60,237 nucleotides of DNA from Bradyrhizobium sp. AT1 (GTDB lineage: Bacteria; Pseudomonadota; Alphaproteobacteria; Rhizobiales; Xanthobacteraceae). The notes under the pieces were generated by a model, which was not told the DNA's origin, ran no database searches, and saw only the letters and a program-made list of their open reading frames with translations. The translations under genes were made by a program, and so were the position numbers. Positions 25,699-33,821 of this stretch are shown here, piece after piece; positions within the stretch are counted from its first letter, which is position 1; each line of letters opens with the position of its first letter. Where the stretch lies: contig NZ_JXDL01000001.1 of NCBI RefSeq assembly GCF_001590795.1, positions 863,575 to 923,811 of the forward strand. The letters are read 5' to 3'.

Positions 25699-25901
25699 TC
25701 GCGCGTCGTGTCGCGTGAAGCCGCGCGGCGAATTATCGCAATGCACACGGATCGTTTGCGCTGCGATAGCGAAACCGAAAGCCGGCAGCGAACACATCGT
25801 GGTGACGGCAATTTTATAAAAGCCAGCGCTTTTGTGTTGCGACCTCGTCAAAGACTTCTGCTTATGTTAGACTTACGTCTTAAAGCAGGGAGGTCACCAC
25901 G

Positions 25902-26120
25902 ATGTCAGCAGTTGCTGAAGTGTTGCCGACCATCGCGCCGAACCGCGATCCGCGTTGCAGCGAGTTGCCCACCTGTCCCGTTTGCGCCGACTCCATGGTC
26001 GCCGCCGAAGCATCCGCCTACGTCTCGGATCACGTCATCAGCTATCTCTGGACCTGCGACAATTGCGGCTATGGCTTCGTGACCAAGCACGCCGTGAAGC
26101 ACCGCTTCACTTGCAACTGA
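25902..26120 (+). CDS. Small zinc-ribbon protein
   Basis: 72 aa behind a good ribosome-binding site (AGGGAGG). Two CxxC pairs (CPVCADSM and CDNCGYGF, about 30 residues apart) and a basic tail KHAVKHRFTCN ending in an additional Cys. Cytoplasmic; probably metal- or nucleic-acid-binding, but unproven. Its stop codon sits in a short tandem duplication shared with the end of tgt. Confidence 0.7.
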   Translation: MSAVAEVLPTIAPNRDPRCSELPTCPVCADSMVAAEASAYVSDHVISYLWTCDNCGYGFVTKHAVKHRFTCN

Positions 26121-26140
26121 TCTGGATTTGCAACTGATCT
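26111..26140. repeat. Tandem duplication, period 17, across two stop codons
   Basis: TTGCAACTGATCT occurs at 26111-26123 and again at 26128-26140. The first copy contains the stop of the zinc-ribbon gene, and the second overlaps the stop of the convergent tgt gene. Confidence 0.85.
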
Positions 26141-27284
26141 AGCGCGGGGCGATGTCGCCCCTCGCCCAGTCCTGACGCGTACGCTGATAGAATTCGTCGA
26201 ATTTTCCGTGTGCGATCGCGTCTCTGATGCCGTGCATCAGGAACTGGTAGTAGGCGATATTGATTTCGGACAGCAGCATCGCACCCAGCGTCTCACCCGC
26301 CTTGACGAGGTGGTGCAGATAGGCGCGCGCGCAGCTACGCGTTGACGGCCACGAGCTCTCCTCATCCAGCGGACGCGGATCGTCGGCGTGGCGCGCATTG
26401 CGCAAATTCACCTGACCGAAGCGCGTGAAGGCGACGCCGTGCCGGCCATTGCGCGTCGGCATCACGCAATCGAACATGTCGATGCCGCGCTTCACGGCTT
26501 CGAGGATGTCGTCGGGCGTGCCGACCCCCATCAGATAGCGCGGCCGCTCTTTCGGCAGCAATGGCGCGGTCTCGTCGATCATCGCCAGCATCACCTCCTG
26601 CGGCTCGCCGACGGCAAGGCCGCCGATCGCATAGCCGTGGAAGCCGATCTCGACCAGCCCTTCCGCACTCGCATGACGAAGCTGCGGAATATCGCCGCCC
26701 TGCACGATGCCGAACAGCATGTAGCCCTTGGGCGCGCTCTCGAAGGCGCGCTTGCTGCGCTCGGCCCAGCGCAGCGACAATTGCATCGCGCGCTCGATGT
26801 CGGCGTGCTCGGCCGGCAGCCGTACGCACTCGTCCATCTGCATGGCGATGTCGGAGCCGAGCAGGCGCTGCACCTCGATCGAGCGCTCCGGCGACAGCTC
26901 GACCTTGGCACCGTCGATATGGGAGCGGAAGGTCACGGCGTTCTCGGTGACCTTGCGCAGGTCCGACAGCGACATCACCTGGAAGCCGCCGGAATCCGTT
27001 AGCATCGGGCCGTTCCAGCCGGTGAAGGTCTGCAAGCCGCCGAGCGCCGCGATCCGCTCTGCGGTGGGGCGCAGCATCAGGTGATAGGTGTTGCCGAGCA
27101 CGATGTCGGCGCCGGCATCGCGCACCTCGCGCCAGTGCATGCCCTTCATGGCACCGGCGGTGCCGACCGGCATGAACGCCGGCGTCCGCACCACGCCGTG
27201 CGGCGTGGTCAGGCGCCCGGTTCTTGCTGCACCATCGGTACCAAGCAACTCAAAGTGATTGGGAAGATCATTGTCGGGATTCAT
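26139..27284 (-). CDS. tgt: tRNA-guanine transglycosylase (no canonical zinc ligands)
   Basis: 381 aa from ATG 27284 (upstream TTG/ATG possible to 27320). Exchanges G34 of tRNAs with GUN anticodons for the queuosine precursor preQ1. The catalytic aspartates are present (D97 in [24 protein letters not shown]), as are 'GGLAVGEP' and 'YLMGVGTP'. The usual zinc site (CxCxxC and His) is replaced: aligned with the Zymomonas enzyme, Cys318, Cys320, Cys323 and His349 correspond to S310, W312, T315 and I341, without length change. The family is otherwise intact, so the gene looks functional. queA lies about 5 kb downstream on the window, same strand. Confidence 0.93.
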   Translation of the reverse strand: MNPDNDLPNHFELLGTDGAARTGRLTTPHGVVRTPAFMPVGTAGAMKGMHWREVRDAGADIVLGNTYHLMLRPTAERIAALGGLQTFTGWNGPMLTDSGGFQVMSLSDLRKVTENAVTFRSHIDGAKVELSPERSIEVQRLLGSDIAMQMDECVRLPAEHADIERAMQLSLRWAERSKRAFESAPKGYMLFGIVQGGDIPQLRHASAEGLVEIGFHGYAIGGLAVGEPQEVMLAMIDETAPLLPKERPRYLMGVGTPDDILEAVKRGIDMFDCVMPTRNGRHGVAFTRFGQVNLRNARHADDPRPLDEESSWPSTRSCARAYLHHLVKAGETLGAMLLSEINIAYYQFLMHGIRDAIAHGKFDEFYQRTRQDWARGDIAPR

Positions 27285-27405
27285 GGCGGTGCTTATTGCG
27301 TGTCGGAGGAAGCCGATCAACCCGCCCGGCCCGGGCCGTGGCGGCCCAGTGCCTCAGACTGGGACACAATTGATGCGGATCCTCGCACGGCGCCCTTGTT
27401 AAACA

Positions 27406-27424
27406 AAACGATACCGTGTAGTTT
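27406..27424. promoter_or_regulatory. Imperfect palindrome, TetR-type operator candidate (copy 1)
   Basis: AAACGATAC-C-GTGTAGTTT, two mismatches from a perfect 9-1-9 inverted repeat, 50 bases upstream of the patatin-like gene. A better copy is at 29622-29640. Confidence 0.45.
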
Positions 27425-27473
27425 TAAGTTGGGCTGAACGAGATGCCGCGGGCGAGTTTGCCGGCGGCAGTCA

Positions 27474-28682
27474 ATGCGTGATCGACAGCCACTGACAATG
27501 CCTCTCCCTTCATGTTCGACTGACACCTCCAGCCGCTTGCATGACTGGATCAGGCAGACAGCTGCCCGTCTGACCGCAGTCCTGGTCCTGACATGCAGCC
27601 TGGCGCTCGCCGGCTGCACGTCCCTGCCCCGCACGCCGTATACCGCCGCTGAGGCCAGCGCATCGCGCGTCCTCGATATCGATGGCCTCAGGCGCTATGC
27701 GGACGATCCCGTCACCAAATTCAGCTTCGAGAAGGACAACAGCTCAGCGACGAAGTCCTATCTGGCGCTGTCAGGCGGCGGCGCCGATGGCGCCTATGGC
27801 GTTGGCGTTCTCAACGGCTGGACTGCGGCCAGAACCCGCCCCACCTTCTCCGTCGTCTCGGGCGTTAGCACCGGCGGCCTGATCGCGCCGTTCGCCTTCC
27901 TCGGCTCGCAATATGACGACACGCTGAGGGAGGTCTACACCAGCGGCATCGCGGAGAGCCTTCTGAACGATCCCAGCATCATGCGCGTGCTGTTCGGATC
28001 GGGCCTGTTCGGCAACACGAGGCTCCGCGAGCTCGTCGCCCGCTATGTCGGGCCCGAGATCATGGCGCAAGTCGCGCGCGAGAATGCCAAGGGCCGGAAG
28101 CTGTTGGTGGTGACGACCGATCTCGACACCCAGCGCACTGCGATCTGGGACATGGGCAAGATCGCCGCGGTCGGAACGCCCGAGGCGCTGAAACTGTTTC
28201 GCGACGTGATGGCGGCTTCCGCCAGCATTCCCCTGGTGTTTCCGCCGATCATGATCGACGCCGAGGGCCAGGGCCGCAAGTTCCAGGAGATGCATGTCGA
28301 CGGCGGCGTAACCGCGCCGGTGCTGACGCTGCCGGAAGCCCTGCTTTTCCAGGGCAGCCGATTGCCGGGCAACGCGAGGATGGACATCTACATCCTCGTC
28401 AACAAGAAGATCGAACGCAATTTCGAGCTGGTCTCCAACGGCACCATCGATGTCGCCTCGCGCAGCCTGTCGGCGATCACCCAGTCGCAGACGCGCTCGA
28501 TCATCTTCTCGACCTACGATTTCGCCAAGCGCAACCGTCTCGGCTTTCACCTCTCCTACATCGCGCGCGAATATCCGGCGCCGCCGTCGGAAGGGTTCGA
28601 CACCGCCTATATGCGGGCGCTCTATCAATACGGATACGACAAGGCCGCATCCGGCCAGGCCTGGAGCTCGACGGTGCCGTGA
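27474..28682 (+). CDS. Patatin-like phospholipase, lipoprotein
   Basis: 402 aa. An N-terminal hydrophobic stretch ends in lipobox LALAGC (Cys48), so a lipid-anchored envelope protein is expected. The patatin domain has the oxyanion loop SGGGADGAYG (100-109), nucleophile Ser132 in GVSTG, and the dyad Asp276 in VDGG. 'MAASASIPLVFPPI' precedes the Asp, as usual. Patatin lipases hydrolyse phospholipid acyl esters. An internal ATG at 27498 is an alternative start. A possible operator lies just upstream and a TetR gene follows in the same direction. Confidence 0.88.
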   Translation: MRDRQPLTMPLPSCSTDTSSRLHDWIRQTAARLTAVLVLTCSLALAGCTSLPRTPYTAAEASASRVLDIDGLRRYADDPVTKFSFEKDNSSATKSYLALSGGGADGAYGVGVLNGWTAARTRPTFSVVSGVSTGGLIAPFAFLGSQYDDTLREVYTSGIAESLLNDPSIMRVLFGSGLFGNTRLRELVARYVGPEIMAQVARENAKGRKLLVVTTDLDTQRTAIWDMGKIAAVGTPEALKLFRDVMAASASIPLVFPPIMIDAEGQGRKFQEMHVDGGVTAPVLTLPEALLFQGSRLPGNARMDIYILVNKKIERNFELVSNGTIDVASRSLSAITQSQTRSIIFSTYDFAKRNRLGFHLSYIAREYPAPPSEGFDTAYMRALYQYGYDKAASGQAWSSTVP

Positions 28683-28782
28683 GCTCCGGTGACGGAACGC
28701 GGCTCTGCCGAAACCGTTGACGATATGGCCAATTCGGCCAGATTCGCGATGACGCGTCGGCTCCTGCGCTATATAGAGCGAA

Positions 28783-28794
28783 TGACCATTGTCA
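28783..28794. promoter_or_regulatory. TetR autoregulatory operator candidate
   Basis: TGAC-CATT-GTCA, an exact inverted repeat 22 bases before the probable TetR start and next to a TATATAG -10-like stretch. Many TetR-family repressors bind TGAC-N4-GTCA sites in their own promoters. Confidence 0.5.
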
Positions 28795-28816
28795 GAACGC
28801 GCAGGAATCATTGGGC

Positions 28817-29560
28817 ATGGGATTGACTGCGACCAGGACGAGAGCGGCAGCGGCGCGGCGCGAGATGCCGAAATCCCGCGGCGGCCGGCCGACGAAAACC
28901 GCCGCCATCGAGCGCGACCAGCGGCTGATCGAGGTCGCCACCCGCCTTTTTCTGGACCGCGGATTCGACGCGACCTCGCTCGACGCGGTCGCGGAAGCGG
29001 CCCGGGTGAGCAAGCCCACCGTCTATTCTCGCTATGGCGACAAGCGCGGCCTGTTTGCCGCCGTACTCAGGCGCGAGATCGCGCGCTGGCTTGCGCCACT
29101 GTCGGCCGCGGCGGAGACACAGCTCAGCAGCCTTGCGGACATCCCTGTCGAGCAACGGCTGGTGGAAATCGGTCGCGAGATGCTGACCTTCACCTGCGGT
29201 CCCGACGCCGTCGCCTTCAGCCGCATGATGACGGCGCAGGCCATCAACTTCCCCGACGTCGCCAAGCTCGGCAAGGAGGAAGGCTGGCTCAAGGCCGTTG
29301 CCACCACCGCGCGCTTCTTCGACCATCTGGTGGCGCAAGGCGCGCTTGACGTCGAGGACACCACCATTGCCGCCGAGGTGTTTCTCGACGTGGTCGTCGG
29401 TCACACCCACCGCATGGCGACGTTCGGAACAGCCCTCGATATCAAGACCGCCGAAAAGCGCACGCGCGCGGCGATCAAGCTGTTCCTGGCCGGAGCGCTG
29501 GGACCGGCCGACCGCGTCCAGGACACCAAGGCCCCGCAACGTCGCCGTCCCACCCGCTGA
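28817..29560 (+). CDS. TetR/AcrR family transcriptional regulator
   Basis: About 247 aa. After a basic leader, residues about 38-85 are the TetR helix-turn-helix: 'LIEVATRLFLDRGFDATSLDAVAEAARVSKPTVYSRYGDKRGLFAAV'-type sequence, in which TSLDAVA...VSKPTVYSRYGDK is the recognition part. The C-terminal half is a ligand/dimer domain resembling the 'AcrR-C' group ('FSRMMTAQAINFPDVAKL'). Its operator is probably the TGAC-N4-GTCA repeat just upstream. Alternative starts are TTG 28811 and ATG 28865. It may control the patatin gene or itself; not provable here. Confidence 0.88.
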   Translation: MGLTATRTRAAAARREMPKSRGGRPTKTAAIERDQRLIEVATRLFLDRGFDATSLDAVAEAARVSKPTVYSRYGDKRGLFAAVLRREIARWLAPLSAAAETQLSSLADIPVEQRLVEIGREMLTFTCGPDAVAFSRMMTAQAINFPDVAKLGKEEGWLKAVATTARFFDHLVAQGALDVEDTTIAAEVFLDVVVGHTHRMATFGTALDIKTAEKRTRAAIKLFLAGALGPADRVQDTKAPQRRRPTR

Positions 29561-29621
29561 CAATTCCGTGAGGTGAACGCTTTCCCCGCAGGGGACGCCA
29601 TCGGCTCCATTGACCGAAATA

Positions 29622-29640
29622 AAACGATACGGTATGGTTT
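29622..29640. promoter_or_regulatory. Palindrome AAACGATAC-N-GTATGGTTT, operator candidate (copy 2)
   Basis: The 9-1-9 inverted repeat has one mismatch and lies 173 bases upstream of the PepSY gene. AAGCGATAC at 29647-29655 may be a decayed neighbour half-site. Confidence 0.5.
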
Positions 29641-29812
29641 AGTTATAAGCGATACGGACCGCTTTTTCACCAGCCCCAAAGGTGGCCCGTACCGCTTGAG
29701 ATCGTCGTGCCGGGTACCGCCCGGTGCGGCGCTCCGCGGCCGGCCGATGCCCAAGGCCGGCCGCGAATTCTTTACGACCATCCGGCACACTCGCTGGCCG
29801 AGGGTTTCGAGC

Positions 29813-30415
29813 ATGACGACAGCCAAACGATGGACCACTGGACTGCTGGCGATGGCCTTGCCGGCGCTCCTCCTCGCCGCGCCAGCGCGGGCGATCGTGA
29901 CCTCGGGCACGCCCACTTCTCTTCACAACGACACAGATGGTGACCCCGAAGCCGATCGCCAGGCCGTCAGCCGCGAAATCGAACGATTCCGCAGCTCGAC
30001 CATCTCGATCGGCCAGGCCATGGCGATTGCGGAACGTCGTCACGCCGGCGCCACGACGGCGGATGTGAGTTTCGACGGCGCCTCCGGCGTTCCGGTCTAC
30101 CGCGTGAAGACCCTGCATAACGACCGGATGTGGCGTCACACCATCAATGCTTCGACCGGCGAGCTCGTCGGCGGAGAAGCCGCCCTTCCCCTCGCCGAGC
30201 TCGACCACGAGGACCGCGACAACCTCGCAGCACTCGGTGCGATCAGGCACCGCCTCGCCGACGCCGTGCGCGTCGCCGAGCAAGCGGCCTCGGGCAAGGC
30301 GATCAGCGGCGGCCTCGTGCGCGAACGCGGCCGGCTCAACTTCGCGATCGTCGTGATCAGCGGCGACGACCTCAAGGAGGTCATCCTCGAGCCACCAGGC
30401 GCCAGAACGAAATAG
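29813..30415 (+). CDS. Exported PepSY-domain protein
   Basis: 200 aa with a signal peptide (TTAKRWTTGLLAMALPALLL, cut after ARA). The mature part has PepSY-type sequence twice: 'TISIGQAMAIAERRHAGATTADVSFD' followed by 'VPVYRVKTLHNDRMWRHTINASTGELVGG'. PepSY modules bind or inhibit peptidases or sense signals in the periplasm. The ATG at 29813 begins directly at the signal peptide. A palindromic operator candidate lies upstream. Confidence 0.75.
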   Translation: MTTAKRWTTGLLAMALPALLLAAPARAIVTSGTPTSLHNDTDGDPEADRQAVSREIERFRSSTISIGQAMAIAERRHAGATTADVSFDGASGVPVYRVKTLHNDRMWRHTINASTGELVGGEAALPLAELDHEDRDNLAALGAIRHRLADAVRVAEQAASGKAISGGLVRERGRLNFAIVVISGDDLKEVILEPPGARTK

Positions 30416-30455
30416 CAGCGAGTCTCGCCCGGCATCGGCCGGGGGCAAAAGGCCA

Positions 30456-30484
30456 TTGACGAGGCCAAGACTCTCCCGCATAAG
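30456..30484 (+). promoter_or_regulatory. Sigma-70-type promoter of the asd leader
   Basis: TTGACG (30456-30461), 17-nt spacer, CATAAG (30479-30484). Transcription would start about 30490-30493, at or just before the leader ATG, so the leader reading frame would be leaderless or nearly so. Confidence 0.7.
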
Positions 30485-30492
30485 TCGCCGCC

Positions 30493-30564
30493 ATGTTCAC
30501 GACCACCAAACGCACGACCAAAACCACCACGGCCTCAGGGGCCCGGGGAGGCGTGCGCACGTAA
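30493..30564 (+). CDS. Threonine-rich attenuation leader peptide upstream of asd
   Basis: A 23-codon frame, ATG to TAA. It begins MFTTTKRTTKTTT and has 9 Thr and 2 Lys in total; the first eight Thr codons (ACG/ACC) fall within residues 3-13. It is followed after 32 bases by an intrinsic terminator and then by asd. Asd supplies aspartate semialdehyde for Thr, Lys, Met and Ile, so ribosome stalling on Thr codons when charged tRNA-Thr is scarce would give the expected control. Thr-rich leaders are known for enterobacterial thrABC; I know of no described one for asd in rhizobia. The call is from sequence pattern. Confidence 0.75.
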   Translation: MFTTTKRTTKTTTASGARGGVRT

Positions 30565-30576
30565 GTCGTCGACTTA
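30537..30576 (+). promoter_or_regulatory. Competing RNA structures of the asd attenuator
   Basis: GGGGC (30538-30542) or CGGGG (30544-30548) can pair with the terminator's 5' arm GCCCCG (30598-30603), forming an antiterminator. TAAGTC/GACTTA (30562-30576) is a further hairpin starting at the leader stop codon. Confidence 0.55.
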
Positions 30577-30595
30577 AACGCATCAGCTCTACGGC

Positions 30596-30627
30596 AAGCC
30601 CCGCCCTCGATGGACCGGGGCTTTTTT
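30596..30627 (+). terminator. Attenuator terminator upstream of asd
   Basis: Stem AAGCCCCG (30596-30603) / CGGGGCTT (30616-30623), 12-nt loop, then a T-run to 30627. It lies between the Thr-rich leader and the asd ribosome-binding site, so it must be read through for asd expression. Confidence 0.85.
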
Positions 30628-30661
30628 GTTGTCTTATTCGCAAATCTCAATGGAGGATAAA

Positions 30662-31687
30662 GTGAGTAACGATCCCGTCGTCGCGATTGTCGGCGTCACC
30701 GGTGCGGTGGGCGCCGAATTCATCGCCACCATGGACAAGCGCGGCTTTCGCGTCGGCAAGCTCAAGGCGCTCGCCAGCGCCCGCTCGGCCGGCAAGACGG
30801 TGTCGTTCCGCGGCAAGGATGTCGTGATCGAGGAACTGACCGAGCGGTCCTTCGAGGGCGTCGACATCGCCCTGTTCTCCGCCGGCAGCAGCATCTCCAA
30901 GAAGTTCGCGCCGATCGCGGTCAAGTCGGGCGCCGTCGTCGTCGACAATTCCTCGGCGTTCCGGATGGATCCGAACGTGCCGCTGGTGATCCCCGAGATC
31001 AATGCGAACCGCATCCGGGATCACAAGGGCATCATCGCCAACCCGAACTGCGCCGCCATCACCGCGCTGGTGCCGCTGTGGCCGATCCACCGGAAGAACC
31101 GCATCAAGCGCGTGATCATCTCGACCTACCAGGCCGCCAGCGGCGCCGGCGCCGCCGCGATGGAGGAGCTCGTCGAATCCACCCGCGCCAATCTCAACGG
31201 GCAGGTCTACACGCCCAAGGTGATGCCGCACCCCTACGCGTTCAATCTCTTCAACCACAACACCGCGGTCGATCCCGAGACCGGCTACAACGACGAAGAG
31301 ACCAAGGTCATCAAGGAGACCCGCAAGATCTTCGAGGACGAGCAGATCGCGATCGGCGTCACCTGCGTGCGCGTGCCGGTGCTGCGCGCGCATTGCGAGG
31401 CCATCACCTTCGAATGCGAAAAGCCGATCACCGAGGACCAGGTCCGCGCCATCATGGCGCAGGCGCCCGGCGTCAAGGTCGTCGACGACCGCGCCAGGAA
31501 CTACTTCCCGATGCCGATCGACGCCTCGGGCCAGGACGACGTCCTGGTCGGCCGCATCCGCAAGGACCTGAGCGATCCCAGCGGCCATTCCATCTCGATG
31601 TTCGTCGCGGCCGATCAGCTGCTCAAGGGCGCGGCGCTCAACGCGGTGCAGATCGCGGAGTTGCTGCCGCAGCGCGTGATGGCGTAG
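30662..31687 (+). CDS. asd: Aspartate-semialdehyde dehydrogenase
   Basis: 341 aa. Converts L-aspartyl-4-phosphate + NADPH to aspartate semialdehyde, the branch point to Lys/DAP, Met, Thr and Ile. NADP fold VAIVGVTGAVGAEF, catalytic Cys130 in NPNCAAI, 'YQAASGAGAAAMEEL' and the substrate-binding 'RVPVLRAHCEA' are all present. The GTG start at 30662 is chosen because GGAGG lies 7 nt before it; an upstream in-frame ATG at 30650 has no such spacing. It is preceded by the attenuator region. Confidence 0.95.
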   Translation: MSNDPVVAIVGVTGAVGAEFIATMDKRGFRVGKLKALASARSAGKTVSFRGKDVVIEELTERSFEGVDIALFSAGSSISKKFAPIAVKSGAVVVDNSSAFRMDPNVPLVIPEINANRIRDHKGIIANPNCAAITALVPLWPIHRKNRIKRVIISTYQAASGAGAAAMEELVESTRANLNGQVYTPKVMPHPYAFNLFNHNTAVDPETGYNDEETKVIKETRKIFEDEQIAIGVTCVRVPVLRAHCEAITFECEKPITEDQVRAIMAQAPGVKVVDDRARNYFPMPIDASGQDDVLVGRIRKDLSDPSGHSISMFVAADQLLKGAALNAVQIAELLPQRVMA

Positions 31688-31713
31688 TGGACATCGTAGG
31701 GTGAGTTAGGTGC

Positions 31714-31802
31714 GTAGGGTGGGCAAAGCGAAGCGTGCCCACCACCTGTCTCGATCATGAAATGATGGTGGGCACGGCGCTGTGCGCCTTTGCCCACCCT
31801 AC
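31714..31802. repeat. Dispersed palindromic repeat, copy 2
   Basis: Same outer arms as 7023-7112 (GTAGGGTGGGCAAAGCG ... CGCCTTTGCCCACCCTAC) with a different spacer. The right arm runs into the 3' end of queA, whose TAG stop (31799-31801) is part of the repeat's CTAC end. A partial extra GTAGGGTGAG lies just before it. Confidence 0.9.
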
Positions 31803-32872
31803 GGCACCGCCCGAAACAGCAGGCACGCATCGCCATACGAATAGAACCGATACTCGTTCGCAATCGCGTGCGCATACGCCCGCTTCATCGTCTCCAGCCC
31901 CGAAAACGCCGACACCAGCATGAACAGCGTCGACTTCGGCAAATGGAAGTTCGTCATCAGGATATCGACCGCGCGGAAGCGATAGCCGGGGGTGATGAAG
32001 ATCGAAGTCTCGGCGGCGAAGGGCTGGATGATGCCGTCCTCGCCCGCGGCGCTCTCGAGCAGGCGCAACGACGTGGTGCCGACGGCGACGATGCGGCCAC
32101 CGTTCTTGCGGGCGCCGTTGAGCCGTTCGGCCGTCTCGGCCGAGATCGTGCCCCACTCGGCGTGCATCTTGTGGGCTTCGGTGTCGTCGACCTTCACCGG
32201 CAGGAACGTCCCTGCCCCGACATGCAGCGTGACCCTGACGATGCCGACGCCGCGTTCTTGCAGCGCCCGCTCCAGTGCCGGAGTGAAATGCAGGCCCGCG
32301 GTCGGCGCGGCGACCGCGCCTTCGTTCGCCGCGAACATGGTCTGGTAGTCGGCGAGATCCTGATCGTCGGGCGTGCGCTTGGAGGCGATGTAGGGCGGCA
32401 GCGGCGGGCTGCCGAGATCGGCGATGGCCTGGTCCAGCGCCGGGCCGTGAAATGAGAACGACAGCGTCACCTCGCCCTCAAGGCCCTTGGACTCGACCTC
32501 GGCGTCGAGATGGCCGAGCAGGCAGACCTTGCCTTCATTGCCGAAGCGGACGCGGTCGCCGGCGACGAGCTTCTTGGCGGGCTTCACCAGCGCCTGCCAG
32601 CGCGAGCCGTCGAGCCGCTTGATCAGCGTCGCCTCGATCCTGGGCTCGGTCTCGCGGCCGATGCGCCGGCCTTTGAGCTGCGCCGAAATCACCTTGGTGT
32701 CGTTGACGACGAGTTGGTCGCCCGGCGTCAGCCATTTTGGGAGGTCGGCGATGGTCTGGTCACGTAGCGCCCCGTTCTCCACGGCCAGCATCCGCGCGGA
32801 GTCGCGCGGGCTCGCCGGGCGTAGTGCAATACGCTCGGCGGGCAGGTCGAAATCGAAGAGATCGGTGCGCAC
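31799..32872 (-). CDS. queA: S-adenosylmethionine:tRNA ribosyltransferase-isomerase
   Basis: 357-aa enzyme that transfers and isomerises the ribose of SAM onto preQ1-tRNA to give epoxyqueuosine, the step after tgt. It begins [19 protein letters not shown], has '[17 protein letters not shown]', the family signature '[17 protein letters not shown]', '[15 protein letters not shown]' and '[19 protein letters not shown]'. Full length. Its last codon and stop (CCG TAG) lie in the edge of the dispersed palindrome, so its C-terminus has been trimmed or set by the element. The start is 48 bases after the cyclophilin gene. Confidence 0.96.
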   Translation of the reverse strand: MRTDLFDFDLPAERIALRPASPRDSARMLAVENGALRDQTIADLPKWLTPGDQLVVNDTKVISAQLKGRRIGRETEPRIEATLIKRLDGSRWQALVKPAKKLVAGDRVRFGNEGKVCLLGHLDAEVESKGLEGEVTLSFSFHGPALDQAIADLGSPPLPPYIASKRTPDDQDLADYQTMFAANEGAVAAPTAGLHFTPALERALQERGVGIVRVTLHVGAGTFLPVKVDDTEAHKMHAEWGTISAETAERLNGARKNGGRIVAVGTTSLRLLESAAGEDGIIQPFAAETSIFITPGYRFRAVDILMTNFHLPKSTLFMLVSAFSGLETMKRAYAHAIANEYRFYSYGDACLLFRAVP

Positions 32873-32883
32873 GTCTGCTACCT

Positions 32884-32913
32884 CGTCATGCCCCGCGGGC
32901 GCGGAGCATGACG
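32884..32913. repeat. Short inverted repeat between queA and a cyclophilin gene
   Basis: CGTCATGC / GCATGACG with a GC-rich middle. It could be a dispersed repeat unit or a weak factor-independent terminator; no T-run follows. Confidence 0.55.
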
Positions 32914-32920
32914 CCAGTTG

Positions 32921-33385
32921 TCACTCAGCGTCCGCAGCCATGCGCGCCTTGACGATCTTGTCGGGGTTCTGCACCGGCTCGCCGCGCTTGATCTTGTCGA
33001 CGTTCTCCATGCCCTCGGTGACCTTGCCCCACACCGTGTACTGGTTGTCGAGGAAGCGGGCGTCGTCGAAGCAGATGAAGAACTGGCTGTCGCCGGAATC
33101 GGGGCTGGCGGCGCGCGCCATCGAGGTGGTGCCGCGCACATGCGGCTCCTTGTTGAACTCGGCCTTCAGCTTCTTGCCGGAGCCGCCGGTGCCGGTGCCC
33201 TGCGGGCAGCCGGTCTGCGCCATGAAGCCGTCGATCACGCGGTGGAACACGATACCGTCGTAGAAGCCTTCGCGCACCAGCTCCTTGATGCGCGCGACAT
33301 GGCCGGGCGCGAGGTCGGGACGCATCTCGATGGTGACGGGGCCCTGCGTGGTCTCGAGGATCAGGGTGTTTTCGGTGACGCTCAT
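32921..33385 (-). CDS. Cytoplasmic cyclophilin-type peptidyl-prolyl isomerase
   Basis: 154 aa with no signal peptide. Cyclophilin core: 'VFHRVIDGFMAQTGCPQGTGTGG', 'RGTTSMARAASPDSGDSQFFICFDD' and 'LDNQYTVWGKVTEGMENVDKI'. The catalytic Arg is in FHRVI. It accelerates proline isomerisation in folding. Its ATG overlaps the stop of the upstream TonB/TolA-like gene (ATGA), so the three genes are co-translated. Final residues are DAE. Confidence 0.93.
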   Translation of the reverse strand: MSVTENTLILETTQGPVTIEMRPDLAPGHVARIKELVREGFYDGIVFHRVIDGFMAQTGCPQGTGTGGSGKKLKAEFNKEPHVRGTTSMARAASPDSGDSQFFICFDDARFLDNQYTVWGKVTEGMENVDKIKRGEPVQNPDKIVKARMAADAE

Positions 33386-33807
33386 GCTCGCCTCTCTTGC
33401 GTTGGGGGTGAAGTCTTGTCAGGTGACGTTTTGCGGCTACGGAACAGGATCGCGAATGGTCGCCCCGCGGCGGCGCCGGCCATTGCATCGGTAAATGGCA
33501 CCGGCGTGCAGCGTTGCAACGCCTCCATCACCGCGATCCGGTATTGCAGCCGGTCATTGTCGGAGGCCTCCGCGGATTCATAGGTAATCCTCGGATGGCC
33601 CAGAATGTTTCCGGCCCGGTTAAAGCTCACGACGACCGTGATGTCGAGTGGGCGCGCCTTGGCCGGCGACGGCGGCCTCCAGCAGGTGCGTAGATGCCGG
33701 AAGACGTCCTGGATGGTGTTGACCTGCGCATCCTCGGCGACCGCGCCGGAGGCGCAGAGCAGCAGCACCGCGGCAACCAGCAGAAGCTTGTCGCCACAGC
33801 GCGCCAT
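33382..33807 (-). CDS. Exported TonB/TolA C-terminal-like protein
   Basis: 141 aa with a signal peptide (MARCGDKLLLVAAVLLLCASGAVA). The mature part, 'CWRPPSPAKARPLDITVVVSFNRAGNILGHPRIT' (summarised) ending 'MEALQRCTPVPFTDAMAGAAAGRPFAILF', has the order of a TolA/TonB C-terminal fold, with two cysteines where TolA-C also has a disulfide. The start has an AGGAGAGG ribosome-binding site. It sits between a periplasmic and a cytoplasmic cyclophilin gene, overlapping the latter by 4 nt. Role unknown; probably periplasmic. Confidence 0.75.
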   Translation of the reverse strand: MARCGDKLLLVAAVLLLCASGAVAEDAQVNTIQDVFRHLRTCWRPPSPAKARPLDITVVVSFNRAGNILGHPRITYESAEASDNDRLQYRIAVMEALQRCTPVPFTDAMAGAAAGRPFAILFRSRKTSPDKTSPPTQERRA

Positions 33808-33821
33808 CAACCTCTCCTGTG

